A DNA stretch of 64,000 bases from Hymenobacter mellowenesis (GTDB lineage: Bacteria; Bacteroidota; Bacteroidia; Cytophagales; Hymenobacteraceae). Below are positions 32,753 to 40,960 of the stretch, one piece after another. Below the pieces are notes generated by a model that worked only from the letters and a program-made list of their open reading frames with translations, made no database searches and was not told where the DNA came from. The position numbers and the translations under genes are program-made. Positions within the stretch are counted from its first letter, which is position 1. Each line of letters opens with the position of its first letter. Location of the stretch: positions 62,001-126,000 of the forward strand of contig NZ_JAUQSX010000012.1 of assembly GCF_030581005.1 (NCBI RefSeq), written 5' to 3'.

Positions 32753-35332
32753 GTGTTCGCCTTCTCTTCGCTGCCGGGCCTGCTGGCCGGCCACCTCCTG
32801 CAAGCCCCCGCCGACCCGGCCGCCGAAGTCCGCCACCTACTGCTCGACAGCCGGCGCGTGGGCCTGCCGGCTGGCGCGCTCTTCTTCGCCCTGCGCGGCC
32901 CCAGCCACGACGGCCACCGCTACCTGCCCGCGCTCTACGCCCAGGGCGTCCGCCTGTTCATCATCGAAGCTGGCCGAGACTTGCCCGACGGTCTGGCCGC
33001 CTACCCCGGGGCCGGCATCATTGCCGTAGCCAGCCCGCTGGCCGCGCTGCAGGCGCTGGCCGCTGCTCACCGCGCCGCCTTTGCCGGCCCGGTGCTGGCC
33101 ATCACCGGCTCCAACGGCAAGACCATTGTGAAAGAGTGGCTGGCCCAGCTGCTGAGTCCCGACGAGGACATCTGCCGCTCGCCGCGCTCCTACAACTCGC
33201 AAGTTGGTGTGCCGCTGAGTGTGTGGGAGCTGAACCCGGTGCGCCACACGCTGGGTATTTTTGAAGCGGGGATTTCGGAAGTAGGGGAGATGGCGCGGCT
33301 GGCCGAAATCATCCAGCCCACCGAAGGCCTGTTCACCAACCTCGGTACGGCCCACGATGCCGGCTTCAACTCGCAGGAACAGAAGCTTCTTGAGAAGCTC
33401 AAGCTGTTCCGGGGACCGCAGTTTCAGCGCCTGTTCTATTGCTACGACCAGCCGCTGGTGCGCGCCGCCGTGGCCGAGCTGGGGCTGCCCGGCTACAGCT
33501 GGACGCGCCAGCCCGACCAGCCGGCCGATGTGCATTTTGCCCCGGCCGGCAGCGCCGAGGGCCGCACCCGCTGGCAGGCTCAGGTAGCCGATGGCAGCGC
33601 GCATGAGTTCACGCTGCCTTTCGCCGACGAGCCTTCCATCGAAAACGCCCTTCATTGCCTCGCCGTGCTGTTGCACCGCGCCGTCGAGCCCGCCGAAATC
33701 CAGCGCCGCCTGGCCCGCCTGCACCCCGTGGCCATGCGCCTGGAAATGAAGCTGGGCCGCCACGATTCCTACCTGCTCGACGATACCTATAACAACGACC
33801 TCGCGGGCCTGTCGCTGGCACTCAACGCGCTGGCCCGGCAGCCCCGCCCCGGCCGCCGCACCCTCATCCTGAGCGACGTGCTGGAATCGGGCCTGAGCAG
33901 CGCGGAGCTGTATGCCCGCGTGGTGGCCCTGCTGCCGGCTGCCGGCATCACGCGGTTGATTGGGATAGGAGGGGAGATTTCTGCTCAATTAGGAACGAAG
34001 AATGAAGAGTTAAGAATGGAATCTAGAGCAGCCGAAGATGCTGTGAGCAGCCAATTCCTCATTCCTCATTCTTCATTCCTCATTCAAACCTTCCCCACCA
34101 CCGAGGCCTTTCTGGCGCAGCTCAACCCCGCTGATTTCGCCCGGGAAGTGGTGCTGATAAAGGGCGCCCGCCGCTTTGGTTTCGAGCGCATTGTGGCGGC
34201 TTTGCAGGCCCAGCAGCACGGCACGGTGCTGGAAGTCAACCTCGACGCCCTGAGCCACAACTTGCAGCACTACCGCCGCCAGCTGCAGGCGGGCACCAAG
34301 CTCATGGTCATGGTGAAAGCCTTTGCCTACGGGGCGGGCTCCTACGAAGTAGCCAGCCTGCTCGAATTCCAGCGGGCCGACTACTTGGCTGTGGCCTACG
34401 CCGACGAAGGCGTGGCCCTGCGCGAGGCCGGCATCAGCCTGCCCATCATGGTGATGAACCCGGCGCCCGATTCTTTCGACCTGCTGCGCCAATACCGCCT
34501 AGAGCCGGAAATCTACTCGTTCGAGATGCTGGATGAATACCTGGCCACCTTCCGCACCCTGGACGAAGCGGCCCTGCCCGCCCCCAAAATTCACCTCAAG
34601 CTCGACACCGGCATGCGCCGCCTCGGCTTCGACGAAGCCGACCTGCCCGCGCTACTGGCCCGCCTGCGCACCCACGCCGCCCGCCTGCCCGTGGCCAGCG
34701 CCATGACGCACCTAGCCGCCGCCGACGAAGCCGGCCACGACGACTTTACCCGGCAGCAACTGGCCGCCTTCCGCCGCATGGCCGCCGCTCTGGAAGAGGC
34801 GCTGGGCCACCCCGTGCTAAAACACGCCCTTAACTCGGCTGGTATTCTGCGATTTCCAGATGCGCACTTCGACATGGTGCGCCTCGGCATCGGCCTCTAC
34901 GGGGTGGATGCCAGCGGCCGCGACACCGACGCCCTGCGCCCCGTGAGCGAGCTGCGCACCAGCATTTCCCAAATCAAAACCCTGCCCGCCGGCCACACCG
35001 TGGGCTACGGCCGTCGCGGCGTGGCCGCCGACACGGAACGCCGCATTGCCACGCTGGCCATTGGCTACGCCGACGGCTACGACCGGCGCTTCGGCAACGG
35101 CGCGGGCGTGGTGCTCATCCGGGGGCAGCAGGCGCCGCTGGTGGGCTCCGTGTGCATGGATATGTGCATGGTCGATGTGACGCACATTGCCGACGCGCAG
35201 GCCGGCGACGTGGCCGTGGTGTTTGGGGAAGGGCTGCCGCTGCCCGAACTGGCCAGTCGCATTGGCACCATTGCCTATGAGCTGCTCACCAACGTGAGCG
35301 AGCGGGTGAAGCGGGTGTTTGTGAGCGAGTAG
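32753..35332 (+). CDS. Bifunctional MurF/alanine racemase
   Basis: A fusion of UDP-MurNAc-tripeptide:D-Ala-D-Ala ligase (MurF, about residues 1-480) and alanine racemase (Alr, about 485-859). MurF shows HLLLDSRRV, P-loop TGSNGKTIVKEW and LDDTYNND. Alr shows the PLP lysine in MVMVKAFAYGAG and C-terminal YGRRGVAADTERRIATLAIGYADGYDRRFGNG and VCMDMCMVDVT. It makes D-Ala and ligates D-Ala-D-Ala for peptidoglycan. The GTG at 32753 was chosen because family homology starts there (VFAFSSLPGLLAGHLL); the ATG at 32621 gives an unrelated leader. A hairpin repeat (33987-34085) sits in frame near the domain junction and adds about 33 codons. Confidence 0.92.
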   Translation: MFAFSSLPGLLAGHLLQAPADPAAEVRHLLLDSRRVGLPAGALFFALRGPSHDGHRYLPALYAQGVRLFIIEAGRDLPDGLAAYPGAGIIAVASPLAALQALAAAHRAAFAGPVLAITGSNGKTIVKEWLAQLLSPDEDICRSPRSYNSQVGVPLSVWELNPVRHTLGIFEAGISEVGEMARLAEIIQPTEGLFTNLGTAHDAGFNSQEQKLLEKLKLFRGPQFQRLFYCYDQPLVRAAVAELGLPGYSWTRQPDQPADVHFAPAGSAEGRTRWQAQVADGSAHEFTLPFADEPSIENALHCLAVLLHRAVEPAEIQRRLARLHPVAMRLEMKLGRHDSYLLDDTYNNDLAGLSLALNALARQPRPGRRTLILSDVLESGLSSAELYARVVALLPAAGITRLIGIGGEISAQLGTKNEELRMESRAAEDAVSSQFLIPHSSFLIQTFPTTEAFLAQLNPADFAREVVLIKGARRFGFERIVAALQAQQHGTVLEVNLDALSHNLQHYRRQLQAGTKLMVMVKAFAYGAGSYEVASLLEFQRADYLAVAYADEGVALREAGISLPIMVMNPAPDSFDLLRQYRLEPEIYSFEMLDEYLATFRTLDEAALPAPKIHLKLDTGMRRLGFDEADLPALLARLRTHAARLPVASAMTHLAAADEAGHDDFTRQQLAAFRRMAAALEEALGHPVLKHALNSAGILRFPDAHFDMVRLGIGLYGVDASGRDTDALRPVSELRTSISQIKTLPAGHTVGYGRRGVAADTERRIATLAIGYADGYDRRFGNGAGVVLIRGQQAPLVGSVCMDMCMVDVTHIADAQAGDVAVVFGEGLPLPELASRIGTIAYELLTNVSERVKRVFVSE
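33987..34085 (+). repeat. In-frame inverted repeat inside murF-alr
   Basis: The arms AATTAGGAACGAAGAATGAA and the complement-type CATTCTTCATTCCTCATT flank a 31-base spacer. The unit is 99 bases (33 codons) and open in the gene's frame, encoding about residues 412-444 (LGTKNEELRMESRAAEDAV..). It belongs to the same family as the intergenic unit at 3418-3510. Confidence 0.7.
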
Positions 35333-35550
35333 CGTAGGCTGGCACTTGCAATAACAAGTGTTGCCGGCTTGCTATTAGCAGGAAAGAGCCGTTTTTGGTC
35401 TCCATCCGTTGCGTCGTAATGCGCCGGAGCACGCTGCTGTATCGATGTTTAAACCCAAAGCCCCGGTTTTCAATCAGAAGCTGGAGCTTTTCGTCTGCAA
35501 TCGATGCCGCGCCACAATGTTGGCAAGATATTTATTTTGCTACTTTACCA

Positions 35551-35578
35551 TTGCCATCCTTTGCCCCTAATAACTTTG
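35551..35578 (+). promoter_or_regulatory. Promoter of the first alpha/beta-hydrolase gene
   Basis: TTG (35551-35553), 17 bases, TAACTTTG (35571-35578): a clear match to the TTG/TAnnTTTG promoter pattern, 37 bases before the ATG at 35616. The rest of the 283-base gap from 35333 holds only a short inverted repeat (GGCACTTG/CAAGTG) after murF-alr and no gene. Confidence 0.6.
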
Positions 35579-35615
35579 GGGGGCCATTGGCCTTTTCGAT
35601 GCTCCTTTTTTAGCT

Positions 35616-37034
35616 ATGACCATCAATACGTATCGTTTACTCCGCCTCTTTAGTGCGTTATTATTCTGCTTCACGTTAGCAATGCCGGGCGGGGCCCGCG
35701 CCGGAGCCGCGCCGCGCGTGGTGGCCGATGCGCCCGCCCTCGACGGCCTCTGGAAAGGCCAGCTGAAAGTGCCCGGCGGCCAGCTCGAAGTCATTTTTCG
35801 TTTCGTGAAACTGACCGGCGGCGAATACTTTGCCACCATGGACGTGCCCTTGCAGAAGGTGAGCCGCATGGCCGTAAAAACCGAGGTGAAAGGCGACACC
35901 GTGCGCCTCTTCGCCGAAGAAGCCAATAGCCGCTTCGTGGGCAAGGTGTCGGCCGATGGCAAGCAGATGGTGGGCCTATGGCAGCAGCCCGGCTTCAAAG
36001 TGCCCATGACGCTGGCCTTCAGCCCCCTGCCGGCCATGAATGCCAAAAATGTGCGCCTCACCCCGCCCTACCGCGAGGAAGAAGCCACCTTCAGCAACCT
36101 CACCATCAACACCCGCTTGGCGGGCATGCTCACCATTCCGGCCGGCCCGGGGCCGTTTCCGGCCGTGGTGCTGCTCTCGGATGCCGGGCCGCAGGACCGC
36201 GACGGCACTGTGGGGGACTTCGCTCCGCTGGGCCTGCTGGCCGATTACCTCACCCGCCGCGGCGTGGCCGTGCTGCGCTTCGACGACCGGGGTACGGGCA
36301 AATCGGGCGGCACCCCCGCCGTCACCACCGCCGACCTTGTGAGCGACGCCCAGGCCGGCCTCAACTACCTGCGCACCCGCCCCGAAATCGACCTCGCCCA
36401 CCTTGGCCTGGTGGGCCACGGCGAGGGCGGCAACGTGGCTTTGCTGGCCGCCGCCCAGCCGCTGCCGCCCGCGTTTGTGGTGGCGCTGGCCGCCTACGGC
36501 CTGCCGGGCCGCGACATTGTGGTGCAGCAGCAGGCCACCACGCTGCGCACCCTCGGCACCGAAACCGCCCAAATTGAATCGGCCACTAAGCGCCAGCAAG
36601 CCATGCTGGAAATCATCCGTCAAACCACCGACAATGCCCAGGCCCAGGCCATTGTGGCCAACATGCTGAAGCAGAACAACGCGGCCATCGACAACGCCAC
36701 CGCGCAGTCGAGCGCTGCCGAAATGACCTCACCGCGCTACCGCTATTTCCTGGCTTTCAACCCTGTGGAGAAGCTGGCGGCCGTGACGTGCCCGGTCCTA
36801 CTTCTCAACGGCACTTCCGACCTCACCATCAACGCCGACGCCAACCTGAACGCGCTGAAAAACGGCCTGAATAAGAACAAAAGCGTGACCGTGAAGAAGC
36901 TCCAGGGTGTAAACCACCTCTTCCAGCCCGACCAAACCAAGTGGCCCGTCATCAACGGCCAGCCCCAGCCCAACTTTTCGCCCGAGGCCCAGGAAACCAT
37001 CCGCGAATGGATTGTGGTGCAGGCCAAGAAGTAA
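35616..37034 (+). CDS. Alpha/beta-hydrolase-fold protein with Ser-to-Gly at the nucleophile
   Basis: A 472-residue exported protein: signal peptide (to about ARAG, residue 30), an N-terminal beta-domain (LDGLWKGQLKVPGGQLEVIFRFVKL, about 42-140) and an alpha/beta-hydrolase domain (about 160-472). The oxyanion region (LLSDAGPQDRDGT), FDDRGTGKSGG, acid-site LLNGTSDLTINAD and catalytic His (GVNHLFQP) are present, but the elbow reads GHGEGG with Gly269 where family members have Ser (GHSEGG). It may therefore be non-catalytic. A paralog with the same change is at 39316-40713. It is convergent with the gene at 37249-38148 across a long inverted repeat. Confidence 0.88.
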   Translation: MTINTYRLLRLFSALLFCFTLAMPGGARAGAAPRVVADAPALDGLWKGQLKVPGGQLEVIFRFVKLTGGEYFATMDVPLQKVSRMAVKTEVKGDTVRLFAEEANSRFVGKVSADGKQMVGLWQQPGFKVPMTLAFSPLPAMNAKNVRLTPPYREEEATFSNLTINTRLAGMLTIPAGPGPFPAVVLLSDAGPQDRDGTVGDFAPLGLLADYLTRRGVAVLRFDDRGTGKSGGTPAVTTADLVSDAQAGLNYLRTRPEIDLAHLGLVGHGEGGNVALLAAAQPLPPAFVVALAAYGLPGRDIVVQQQATTLRTLGTETAQIESATKRQQAMLEIIRQTTDNAQAQAIVANMLKQNNAAIDNATAQSSAAEMTSPRYRYFLAFNPVEKLAAVTCPVLLLNGTSDLTINADANLNALKNGLNKNKSVTVKKLQGVNHLFQPDQTKWPVINGQPQPNFSPEAQETIREWIVVQAKK

Positions 37035-37052
37035 GGCGCATGCAGACGGAAC

Positions 37053-37243
37053 TGTCATTGCCAGGCCGCAGGCCGTGGCAATCCGTCCTGTTCTCAGCGA
37101 CTAACATCCTATCGTGACAACCGAAGGTCAGCGCAGCTAACGCCTAATAAAAAGCCCCGGCACTGCGCAGTGCCGGGGCTTTTTATTAGGCGTGTCTGGA
37201 GTTAACAGGACGGATTGCCACGGGCTGCGCCCTCGCAATGACA
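37053..37243. repeat. Long inverted repeat between convergent genes
   Basis: Outer arms of about 40 bases (left from 37053 with TGTCATTGCCAGGC, right to 37243 with CCTCGCAATGACA) enclose a terminator palindrome (37141-37192). The AACAGGACGGATTGCC arm pairs with GGCAATCCGTCCTGTT. A diverged relative is at 40719-40942. Confidence 0.8.
37141..37192. terminator. 52-bp perfect palindrome, bidirectional terminator
   Basis: A 26-bp arm starting CGCCTAATAAAAAGCCCCGG pairs perfectly with its complement with no loop. It has T-runs on both strands after the GC-rich core and lies between convergent stop codons. Confidence 0.85.
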
Positions 37244-37248
37244 AATGC

Positions 37249-38148
37249 TTATTTAATCATGTCCACTTCAGCCTTAATCATGGCGTTGTAGCGGCGGCCC
37301 TGGCCGTTGGCCAGCGTGAGCAGGTTCCAGCCCTTGCCAATGGTATAGCTCCAGGTGCGGCTTTCCTTGTACTCGAAGGTGGGGCGCATAATCTGGCCGT
37401 AGGGCGTGTAGTTGTCCATGAAGTTGGTGGTGTAGAACTTGTCGCCGCCCACAATCCACTCCATGGCCACGAAGAAGCCTTCTTCCGGCGCCGGAATGTT
37501 GTAGGTGCTCAGGTCGATGGTGTACCACTCGCCGCCGCGCGACGCCGACACCACCACGTTTTCGGTGAGCAGGTCGGTGTTGGGGGCGTTGTAGTTGCCG
37601 TCGGCCTTGTAGAGGCGCACGCGGAAGGGCTCGCGCGGGAAGCCGTTTTCGCCGATGTAGAACGACACTGTGCGCACGTTGCCCAGCTTCTTCTGCTTGT
37701 CGTTTTTCACGAAAAAAGCATACTGGCTGCCCGGCAAGCCCTGAATCATGCCTTCGCCCGGATTGTTCGATTTCGAGCCCAGCTCCAGATTCTTCACTTT
37801 GCCACCCTTCACGGTGAAACCTTCCAGCTTCACTTCGCGCTTTTTAAGCTCGATGATGAGGTCTTCGGTGCTGCCGCGCTTGATGAACAGGGCGGTACGC
37901 TCGTAGCCCAACGTCATGACAATGAGCGAGTCCTGGCTGGTCTTTTCCAAGCCAGCCAACTGAAAATAGCCATATTCATTGGTAAGCGCACCAGTGCCTT
38001 CTTCGCGCAGGCCAATGGAGGCAAACGGCACCGGGTCTTTCGTTTTGGCATCCACAACGCGGCCGGTAATGCGGTTTTCCTGCGCCCAGCTTAGGGCAGG
38101 CAATAACATCAAAACCCAAAAAGCGATAAGAGGTAAGCGTTTCATCAT
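37249..38148 (-). CDS. Carboxypeptidase-like regulatory domain protein
   Basis: A 299-residue protein with a signal peptide (to LSWAQ, about residue 22), then a CarboxypepD_reg-like beta-sandwich (NRITGRVVDAKTKDPVPFASIGLREEGTGALTNEYGYFQL, about 24-95) and a C-terminal beta-rich domain (about 130-299) containing GSQYAFFVKNDKQKKLGNVRTVSFYIGENGFPREPFRVRLYKADG. It is probably periplasmic or outer-membrane associated; function unknown. A close paralog is at 40961-41860. The ATG at 38148 (another at 38145) follows the -7 box by only three bases; the upstream TTG is rejected. Confidence 0.88.
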   Translation of the reverse strand: MMKRLPLIAFWVLMLLPALSWAQENRITGRVVDAKTKDPVPFASIGLREEGTGALTNEYGYFQLAGLEKTSQDSLIVMTLGYERTALFIKRGSTEDLIIELKKREVKLEGFTVKGGKVKNLELGSKSNNPGEGMIQGLPGSQYAFFVKNDKQKKLGNVRTVSFYIGENGFPREPFRVRLYKADGNYNAPNTDLLTENVVVSASRGGEWYTIDLSTYNIPAPEEGFFVAMEWIVGGDKFYTTNFMDNYTPYGQIMRPTFEYKESRTWSYTIGKGWNLLTLANGQGRRYNAMIKAEVDMIK

Positions 38149-38151
38149 TGC

Positions 38152-38159
38152 CAAATATA
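38152..38159 (-). promoter_or_regulatory. -7 box immediately before a start codon
   Basis: TATATTTG on the minus strand is followed by three bases and then ATGATG (38148). A start of transcription a few bases after the box would fall on the start codon, so the mRNA may lack a leader. Confidence 0.5.
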
Positions 38160-38434
38160 AGATAACGGGGGGCGACTGGCAAATTTACAAATTCTGGGCC
38201 ATACTATCATCAATGCTATTGACTGAGCGTAATAACCGGACGGCTGAATGCAAAATAGATTTGGCCATTGAACGACTAAAAATTGCTTTTAGTACTACAA
38301 AAATACGCGCAGGAGCATTTTCTTGTACGGGCAGGCAAAGCCGAATATTTGGCCGGTTTTCTAAAAAAAATAACATAGCTGGCCTGCCTGCGTAATGCAG
38401 TCCGTTCCCATTCCTAACGTCATCCTTCCCGTTC

Positions 38435-39052
38435 ATGAAAAAATCCTTCCTTTCGCTGTTGGCCGCCACGGCGCTACTGGCAAGCTGTGAAACCAAGCAC
38501 TCCGAAACCAAAGACCAGCTCGCCGAAGCCGGCCAGGACACAGCTGTGATGGCCCGCACCGGCCAAACGGCTGGCGACATGGCGGCCGGTGCCGCCGCCA
38601 GCGCCGACAACGCCTGGGACATGACCAAGGCCAAGCTGGCCGATGTGAAGTTCAAGGAAATCACCTCGCCCGGCGTGACCGTGCGCGGCGATAGCACCTA
38701 CAATGTGTACAGCGTGGACGAAACGGTGCTCTTCGACACCGATAAGGCTGAAATTAAGCCCGGCGCTGCCGAAACCCTGAAACAGATTACCGGCTCCATT
38801 GGCCAGCGCTACGCCACCAGCCAGGTGCGCGTGATGGGCTTTGCTGACTCGCGCGGCGACAAGGACTACAATAAGGACCTGAGCGAGAAGCGCGCCGAAG
38901 CCGTGAAAAACTACCTCGTGGCCAATGGCCCCATTGATGCCGGCCGCGTGAGCGTGGAGCCTATGGGCGAGGCCATGCCCGCTGCTTCCAACGCCACCGC
39001 CGCGGGCCGCCAGGAAAACCGCCGCGTGGAAATCGCCGTGCGGACCAAGTAA
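38435..39052 (+). CDS. OmpA family lipoprotein
   Basis: A 205-residue protein with a lipoprotein signal (LLASCETK) and a C-terminal OmpA domain (about 95-205). The domain has VLFDTDKAEIKPGAAETLKQI, VMGFADSRGDKDYNKDLSEKRAEAVKNYL and the NRRVEIAV end, with the Asp and Arg that bind peptidoglycan diaminopimelate. It should anchor the outer membrane to peptidoglycan. An A/G/T-rich helical linker lies between. It stands between the two duplicated hydrolase/regulatory-domain pairs as a separate unit. The 287 bases before it have no gene. Confidence 0.92.
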   Translation: MKKSFLSLLAATALLASCETKHSETKDQLAEAGQDTAVMARTGQTAGDMAAGAAASADNAWDMTKAKLADVKFKEITSPGVTVRGDSTYNVYSVDETVLFDTDKAEIKPGAAETLKQITGSIGQRYATSQVRVMGFADSRGDKDYNKDLSEKRAEAVKNYLVANGPIDAGRVSVEPMGEAMPAASNATAAGRQENRRVEIAVRTK

Positions 39053-39081
39053 TCGGGCGTCATTCGTTTGCCGCCTGTCTG

Positions 39082-39113
39082 GGCCCGGTCGTGTTCACGG
39101 CCGGGCCTTTTTG
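39082..39113 (+). terminator. Terminator after the OmpA gene
   Basis: GGCCCGGTCGTG pairs with CACGGCCGGGCC (one G-T pair) around a 2-base loop, followed by five T, 30 bases after the stop. Confidence 0.85.
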
Positions 39114-39196
39114 CAGCCCACCCAAATCAGGGTTTAGGCAACTTGCGAAGGGGATTTCAAACTAAATTAACAATAGCTAATACTGAATAAAGCCAA

Positions 39197-39204
39197 TAAT
39201 TTTG
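39197..39204 (+). promoter_or_regulatory. -7 box of the second hydrolase gene
   Basis: TAATTTTG matches TAnnTTTG in an AT-rich tract, 112 bases before the ATG at 39316, so the leader would be long. No -33 TTG is evident. Confidence 0.35.
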
Positions 39205-39315
39205 CGACCTTGCTGAACCATAAGTTGGCGCAATGCGGCCAGCGTCAATTTTCTGGCGTCTGCGGTTGTTGCTTATCTTTCGGGTGCCATAGATGGATTT
39301 GTATCAAGGACGAGA

Positions 39316-40713
39316 ATGAAAAGATGTTTACTGGGAGTGCTGTTGCTGCTGGGCATGATGGGGGCCGCATGGGCCAAGGTGCCGGGCGCTCCTACCGAGG
39401 AAACCCTGCCGCTGGGCGGGCTGTGGAAAGGCAAGCTGCCGCTGCTGGGCGGCCAGTTGGATGTGACCATTAGCGTAGTGCCGCTGGCCAACGGCAAGTT
39501 TTTTGCCGCCCTGGATGTGCCCGCACAAAAGGTGAGCCGCATGGTAACGGAGCTGACCGTGCGCGGCGACTCGGTGCTGATGCGCATGCCGGGCGCCGAC
39601 AGCCGCTACGCCGCCCGCTTCGACCGCACCAAGCGTGAGCTGAACGGCACCTGGACGCAGGGGCGGGAAAAATCTTCGGTGCGCCTGTATTATTTCCCCA
39701 TGCCTTCTATTGCCGGGCCGGGCACGCGCCTCACCCCGCCGTATCGGGAAGAAGAAGTAACCTTTAACAACCCCGTGGGCCGGCTAAACCTGGCCGGTAC
39801 CTTCACGGTGCCGCCCGGCAAGGGGCCGTTTCCGGCCGTGGTGCTGGTGAGCGACGTGGGCGCCCAGGACCGCGACGGCACCATTGGCGACTACCACCTG
39901 ATGGGCTCGCTGGCCGACTACCTCACCCGCCGCGGCATTGCCGTGCTGCGCTACGACGACCGGGGCGTGGGCAAATCGGGTGGCAACACCGCCACCGCCA
40001 CCACCGCCATGCTGGTGAGCGACGTGCAGGCCGCCGTGAACTTCCTGCGCTCGCAGCTTGAAATCAACATCAACCGCATCGGCGTCATTGGCCACGGCGA
40101 GGGTGCCAACGTGGCCCTGCTGGCTGCGGCCAAGCCTTTGCCGCCGGCCTTCGTGGTGTCGCTGGCCGGCTACGGCCTCACCGGCGAGCAAACCCTGCTG
40201 CAGCAGCTGGTGGACGAGCAGCGCGCCCAGAAAGTGGACCCCGCCAAGGTGCAGGCCAACTACGAGCGCCAGCGCACCATGTACGATATCATGCGCCAGA
40301 CCGGCGCCCCGCAGGCCCAGGCCATCGTGGCCAACATGCTGCGCCAGGACCAGCCCGACCTCGACGCCAAAGCGGCCCAGGCTCAGGCGGCCCAGCTGCT
40401 CACGCCGTGGCGGCACTATTTCCTGTCGTTCGACCCCATTGATGAGCTTGACGAGGTACGCTGCCCCGTGCTGCTGCTCAGCGGCACCGCCGACCTGCAA
40501 GCACCGGCCGAACTGCACCTCACGGCCTTGGAAAAAGAGCTGAAAAGCATCAACCGCGGCACGGTTTCCAAACGCTTGCCCGGCGTCAACCACCTTTTTC
40601 AGCCCCCCAAAACGGAGTGGACGCTGATGAATGGCGAGATGATGCCCCTGTTCTCGCCGGTGGCGCTGGAAACCATCCGGGAGTGGATTGTGAGCTTGGG
40701 CGTGAAGAAGTAA
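39316..40713 (+). CDS. Alpha/beta-hydrolase-fold protein, paralog with Ser-to-Gly
   Basis: A 465-residue paralog of the protein at 35616-37034, with signal peptide (to about AAWA, residue 18), beta-domain (GGLWKGKLPLLGGQLDVTISVVPLANG) and alpha/beta-hydrolase domain. It keeps LVSDVGAQDRDGT, YDDRGVGKSGG, LSGTADLQAPAEL and GVNHLFQP, but the elbow reads GHGEGA with Gly261 in place of the nucleophilic Ser. Both copies sharing the change argues against a chance error. It is convergent with the regulatory-domain gene at 40961, as in the first copy. Confidence 0.88.
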   Translation: MKRCLLGVLLLLGMMGAAWAKVPGAPTEETLPLGGLWKGKLPLLGGQLDVTISVVPLANGKFFAALDVPAQKVSRMVTELTVRGDSVLMRMPGADSRYAARFDRTKRELNGTWTQGREKSSVRLYYFPMPSIAGPGTRLTPPYREEEVTFNNPVGRLNLAGTFTVPPGKGPFPAVVLVSDVGAQDRDGTIGDYHLMGSLADYLTRRGIAVLRYDDRGVGKSGGNTATATTAMLVSDVQAAVNFLRSQLEININRIGVIGHGEGANVALLAAAKPLPPAFVVSLAGYGLTGEQTLLQQLVDEQRAQKVDPAKVQANYERQRTMYDIMRQTGAPQAQAIVANMLRQDQPDLDAKAAQAQAAQLLTPWRHYFLSFDPIDELDEVRCPVLLLSGTADLQAPAELHLTALEKELKSINRGTVSKRLPGVNHLFQPPKTEWTLMNGEMMPLFSPVALETIREWIVSLGVKK

Positions 40714-40718
40714 CGCCT

Positions 40719-40942
40719 GCCGTTGCGGGGAGGCACGACATTCCGCGTAGCAAGCAGCGTCAATCCGGCCTGTTTTCAGTGACCAGCCTAATAATGTGAC
40801 AACTGAAGGTCAGCGCAGCTAAAGCATAGTAAAAGCCCCGGCACTGCGTAGTGCCGGGGCTTTCTGATAAAAGGAAGTGTCTGGTTTTGACAAGACGAAT
40901 TGCTTCGTCTCCGCTTGATGCGCGGAATGCTCGCAACGGCAA
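40719..40942. repeat. Long imperfect inverted repeat, second copy
   Basis: Outer arms share GCCGTTGCG, CATTCCGCG and CAAGC blocks and enclose CAACTGAAGGTCAGCGCAGC, nearly the same as CAACCGAAGGTCAGCGCAGC at 37118-37137, and a GCCCCGGCACTGCG terminator. It is homologous to the element at 37053-37243 but more diverged in its arms. Confidence 0.65.
40831..40863. terminator. Bidirectional terminator, second copy
   Basis: AAAGCCCCGGCACT pairs with AGTGCCGGGGCTTT around a 4-base loop, between convergent genes. It matches the core of the palindrome at 37141-37192. Confidence 0.8.
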
Positions 40943-40960
40943 ACGCCTGCCTGCTGGTGC

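Noticed and set aside
35395..35613. 72-aa ORF between murF-alr and the hydrolase gene
   Set aside because: It runs through the TTG/TAACTTTG promoter of the next gene and has no recognisable pattern.
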